DNA of 64,000 nt. It comes from JBBDYG01 sp040901765. Its GTDB lineage: Bacteria; Planctomycetota; Planctomycetia; Pirellulales; Lacipirellulaceae. The notes under the pieces were generated by a model, which ran no database searches, was not told the DNA's origin, and worked only from the letters and a program-made list of their open reading frames with translations. The stretch lies in contig JBBDYG010000013.1 in the NCBI GenBank assembly GCA_040901765.1, positions 1 through 64,000 on the forward strand. Direction: 5' to 3'. A program made the position numbers and the translations under genes. Shown here piece after piece: positions 61,187-64,000 of the stretch (its first letter is position 1; each line of letters opens with the position of its first letter).

Positions 61187-62262
61187 GGGGGAGGGGCTGG
61201 GGGCTGGGGGCTGGGGGCGAGGGGCGAGTAGTTAGTCGTTAGTGGCAGGGCACGAAGGGTGGCGATTGTGCGGGTGAGGTTCGGGGGCAGGGGGGCGGTG
61301 AATTCCATTCGCATTCCGGTTCTCGGGTGATCAAATGCTAATCGTTGGGCATGTAGGGCCTGCCGCGCGAGTACGATCTCGTCGGATTGCTCGGTCGATA
61401 GCTCCCCCAGTCGTTTCGGCGGCCACAGTTCGCCGCGTGTGACGACTGACCGACCGCCGTACACGCGGTCGCACAATACGGGATAGCCCGCACTTGCGAG
61501 ATGAATGCGTATCTGGTGCGTGCGACCCGTCTTCGGTTGGGCCTTCAGGATTGCAAAGCGAGCGAACCGTTCGGCGACGTGGTACACGGTCACCGCCTCA
61601 CGGCTGGCGGGGTCGTTCGGCCGGATCGCCATCTTTTCGCGATAGGTGGGATGCACGCCGATCGGCCGGTCGATAACGTCCGCGTCGCGGTCGGGCACGC
61701 CGGCCACGATTGCCAGGTACTCCTTTTCGACGGTGCGGTTCTTGAACTGGTCCGCGAGCAGTTCGTGTGCGCGGTCATGCTTGGCAACCACGATCGCGCC
61801 GGTTGTGTCGCGGTCGAGCCGATGAACGATGCCCGGCCGCGCCGCGCCGCCGTGGGTGCTGAGCTGCCCGAAATGGAACGCCAGCGCGCTGGCGAGCGTG
61901 CCGGACCAATGCCCTTTCGCCGGATGAACGATCATCCCCGCGGCTTTGTTGACAACGATCAAGTCGTCGTCTTCGTGCAGAATATCGAGCGGAAGCTCCT
62001 CCGGCTGCGGGCCGGGACGGGGCACGTCAAGCGCGCCGACCTGGACCACGGCTCCTGCGCCAAGTCGAAACGACGCCTTGCGATCGCGGCCGTCGACCGT
62101 CACGTTGCCGGCGACGATCGTTCGCTGCACGCTGCCGCGGCTTATCTCCGGAAACTGCTCGCAGAGAAAGGCGTCGAGCCGCTTGCCGGCGGACGTCTCT
62201 TCGACGACAAACTCTTGCAGCGCGGCCGAGTCGATGTCAGCGGTGTCGTCATCGTCGATCAT
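61183..62262 (-). CDS. RluD-family pseudouridine synthase
   Basis: 359 residues. S4 RNA-binding domain at about 23-75 (GKRLDAFLCEQFPEISRGSV), then the catalytic domain with Asp150 in HRLDRDTTGAIVVAK. Further motifs: ILKAQPKTGRTHQIRIHLA and CDRVYGG. It isomerises uridines in 23S rRNA; the exact site (RluD or RluC/A class) is not certain. The C-terminus (SPLAPSPQPPAPPP) is encoded by a GGGGGCT repeat and replaces or extends the native end. Confidence 0.9.
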   Translation of the reverse strand: MIDDDDTADIDSAALQEFVVEETSAGKRLDAFLCEQFPEISRGSVQRTIVAGNVTVDGRDRKASFRLGAGAVVQVGALDVPRPGPQPEELPLDILHEDDDLIVVNKAAGMIVHPAKGHWSGTLASALAFHFGQLSTHGGAARPGIVHRLDRDTTGAIVVAKHDRAHELLADQFKNRTVEKEYLAIVAGVPDRDADVIDRPIGVHPTYREKMAIRPNDPASREAVTVYHVAERFARFAILKAQPKTGRTHQIRIHLASAGYPVLCDRVYGGRSVVTRGELWPPKRLGELSTEQSDEIVLARQALHAQRLAFDHPRTGMRMEFTAPLPPNLTRTIATLRALPLTTNYSPLAPSPQPPAPPP

Positions 62263-62340
62263 GCCGAAACGCGTACCTGTCGGGTGCCTCTACGCCGTTC
62301 ATGCCTTGTTGAAGGTACAAAAGCAAAGAATCGCAGCGCG

Positions 62341-62552
62341 CTTCATCCCGAAGGGATGACAACCATTAGCCGGTGGTCGCGCAGCGCACCACCGGATAGC
62401 AAGTGCATTGCCCATACGACCCCGGCAGGGGTCGCAGCAGGTCGGGACGCAATGCGGGCTGGCACCCCTGCCGGGGTGCATTTTCTGTTATCGCAAGACC
62501 GGCAGTGGCGCTGCGCTTACTGCCGGCTAATGGCTGCCAAGCCTCCGGCTTG
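62341..62552 (+). repeat. Composite palindromic element, copy B
   Basis: Same order of modules as 48872-49090: CTTCATCCC, ATTAGCCGGTGGTCGC..., ACGACCCCGGCAGGGGTCGC, GGCACCCCTGCCGGGGTGC, a CCGGCAGTGGCGCTGCGC-type arm with TGCCGGCTAAT, and GCCTCCGGCTTG. The outer arms again mirror each other. The stem positions change in compensating ways in places (GGTGG/CACC versus GGCAG/TGCC). Confidence 0.85.
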
Positions 62553-62626
62553 TGGGGCGACAACGCCGCACGCTCAACGGAGTACTTTGATTAGCCGCCA
62601 TCAGTTTCGGATTGACGCATGACCGG

Positions 62627-63610
62627 TTACAGCTGCGGAGTTTCGACAGGCGGCGCTTCGGCGAATGGATTCTCCTCCGCGGCTGGCTCCGCCGACGGCG
62701 CCTCTTCCGTCGGTGGTTCCGCGGCCGGGTCTGTTGCCGGCGGCGTGCTTTCCGGCTCGGTCGCTTGTGGCTCTTCTGTCGGTGGCTGTGGATCGGTCGG
62801 CGGGGTTTCTTCGGTCACGCCCGGCGGCGGCTGATCGCCCGGTGGATCGTACCGATCACCGGAGTCTGGCTGCGTTTCGCCGAGGCGCTTGAGAATGTCA
62901 TCGAAAGAGGGCGTCGCTTCAGACTCCGCTTCGGGAGTGGCAAGGTCGTCCACTTGGAAGTCAGGCCGCACTCCGGGCGTGCCCGGTCCGGCGGGAAATA
63001 CACGGCGCGGCGCTTCGGCGATCGCTAGCCATTCGATGGCGGGCGCCGCTTGGTTGCTCTTCAGTCGCGCGAGCCGCTGTTTGGCGAGCGGCTCAAATGG
63101 CCCGGTCACTTTTGCATATTCGCTCTTGGCCTTCTCCAAATCGGGCTGCATCTCGTATGCCCGCCCGAGGCCAAAATGGGCGCGGCTTACCAACAGCGGG
63201 TCGCTCGCCGTGCGAATCAGTTCTTCGTACGCTTTCGTAGCGCCTTCCAAAAACTCCTTCGAATCGGTCTTGCTGGTAAGATAGCTATTGCTTGCGCGAA
63301 ATAGCTGCCCATCGGCCCAAGTCAGTTCCGATAGCGCTCCCACCGGCGTGTCTGCGTGATCGTCGGCCGATTTTTTGAGCAGCTCCAGATCTGGTTCCGG
63401 GCCCTCGACCGCCATGTTGTAATCGAGCCAATCTTTATCCTGCCGCCCCGCCGACGAACGACCGACCCACGACCAGAGCAACAGCCCGACCACGATGGCC
63501 AGAGCACCGAGTGCCGCCGCTTGGGCGTAGGGCTTGCTCGAATCGATCCACTTCGATAGGTGGCGGGCCAGCGTGTTGGTTTCGAGTTCGTGGCGATGTT
63601 CGCTTTTCAT
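62627..63610 (-). CDS. Membrane-anchored TPR-like (YfgM-type) protein
   Basis: 327 residues from ATG 63610, with GGAG upstream. A cytoplasmic N-terminus, one membrane helix (about 30-50, AAALGALAIVVGLLLWSW), then a helical TPR-like repeat region of about 130 residues (FLEGATKAYEELIRTASD, ARFGLGRAYEMQPDLEKAK). The C-terminal third is low complexity, Pro/Glu/Thr-rich and acidic. It resembles YfgM-type membrane TPR proteins that associate with the translocon; the low-complexity tail is not part of that family. Confidence 0.75.
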   Translation of the reverse strand: MKSEHRHELETNTLARHLSKWIDSSKPYAQAAALGALAIVVGLLLWSWVGRSSAGRQDKDWLDYNMAVEGPEPDLELLKKSADDHADTPVGALSELTWADGQLFRASNSYLTSKTDSKEFLEGATKAYEELIRTASDPLLVSRAHFGLGRAYEMQPDLEKAKSEYAKVTGPFEPLAKQRLARLKSNQAAPAIEWLAIAEAPRRVFPAGPGTPGVRPDFQVDDLATPEAESEATPSFDDILKRLGETQPDSGDRYDPPGDQPPPGVTEETPPTDPQPPTEEPQATEPESTPPATDPAAEPPTEEAPSAEPAAEENPFAEAPPVETPQL

Positions 63611-63719
63611 ACTTAACCACTCCAGCTTGCCGACAGGCGTAAGCCGTCGGAGTCGGACCAGCAAAACCGAAGTGTAGGCGTGGACTGGGTTTAACGTCAA
63701 GATGGGCGTATATAGCCGC

Positions 63720-63990
63720 GGCATCCTGCCGCGGTCGCCGCCAGCAAGTGATATAAGGAAAACTATCCTAGCCGCGTTAGCGGCGACAGCGCTTAGCCGC
63801 GGTTCGTAAGCCCGCGGAGAGCGGCGCTAAGTCATTCCACAAGCCGCGGAGCGGCGACATCAATTCGATGTCGCCACTCCGTGGCTGGGGAGATACAGCT
63901 ACTCTTTCCGCGGGCTTACGCACCGCGGCTAAGTTATATCACCGCTCCGCGGCTGGCGTTGGTCGTCAATCCAACGGAAAACCTCGGAGC
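63720..63990. repeat. Nested palindromic block at the window end
   Basis: Outer arms TTAGCCGCGG...GCCCGCGGA (63793-63820) and its inverse (63904-63932). Inner arms GCCGCGGAGCGGCGACATC (63843-63861) and GATGTCGCCACTCCGTGGC (63867-63885). Further short palindromes TATAGCCGCGGCATCC and TAGCCGCGTTAGCGGCGA lie just before. No gene is present. Confidence 0.8.
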
Positions 63991-64000
63991 GTTAATTCCC

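Overview
This window looks like a chromosomal segment of a planctomycete, probably order Pirellulales. The evidence is GC-rich coding sequence, a PEP-CTERM/dockerin-like exoprotein, a DUF1559 remnant, TAT-exported Gfo/Idh/MocA and metallophosphoesterase proteins, a giant pseudopilin-type protein, and a bacterial microcompartment (BMC) locus with the gene content known from Planctomycetes and Verrucomicrobia. One assembly gap of ten Ns lies at 32422-32431. Taxonomy is inferred from gene content only.

Layout. 0-18 kb: mixed single genes (oxidoreductase, C45 hydrolase, PEP-CTERM protein, orphan HicB, ABC-F ATPase, apolipoprotein N-acyltransferase, lipoproteins, metallophosphoesterase, beta-propeller glycosidase-like protein, AAA ATPase, class IV aminotransferase, transglutaminase, thioredoxin). 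18.9-39 kb: a type IV pilus / type II secretion-like cluster, all on the minus strand. In transcription order it holds a GspE/PilB ATPase, PilT, a second GspE/PilB with an N-terminal MshEN-like domain, PilC/GspF, four pseudopilins and a 2618-residue GspK-position protein. No secretin, PilM/N/O or prepilin peptidase is present. 39-42.8 kb: small secreted protein, DUF2513-like protein, GT39-like membrane glycosyltransferase and a RelE/ParE toxin-antitoxin pair. 42.9-51.5 kb: a complete PVM-type BMC operon on the minus strand: deoR, pduL, two BMC-H, ackA, BMC-P, CoA-acylating aldehyde dehydrogenase, BMC-P, an ~81-residue protein with an encapsulation-type helix, BMC-P, class II aldolase, lactate/malate dehydrogenase. 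By family knowledge this locus breaks down L-fucose/L-rhamnose through lactaldehyde inside a protein shell. 51.9-54.5 kb: an accessory patch with an IS1-type transposase, a ribbon-helix-helix protein with a palindromic operator candidate, an unusual class II tRNA with a UAU anticodon, and a small lipoprotein. 54.5-64 kb: housekeeping genes (GNAT, purN-ileS, acidic protein, BshB1-like deacetylase, rluD-mscL, a TPR-like membrane protein).

The most striking property is a dense population of palindromic repeat families between genes, often nested as hairpins within hairpins. Several have been captured in frame inside proteins: the leaders of three pseudopilins, the giant protein, IleRS (three insertions) and the C-terminus of the RluD homologue. 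The other observation most worth testing is the tRNA at 53432-53533, which has a serine-type body, G73 and an encoded CCA, a 32-nt variable region and an isoleucine (UAU) anticodon.
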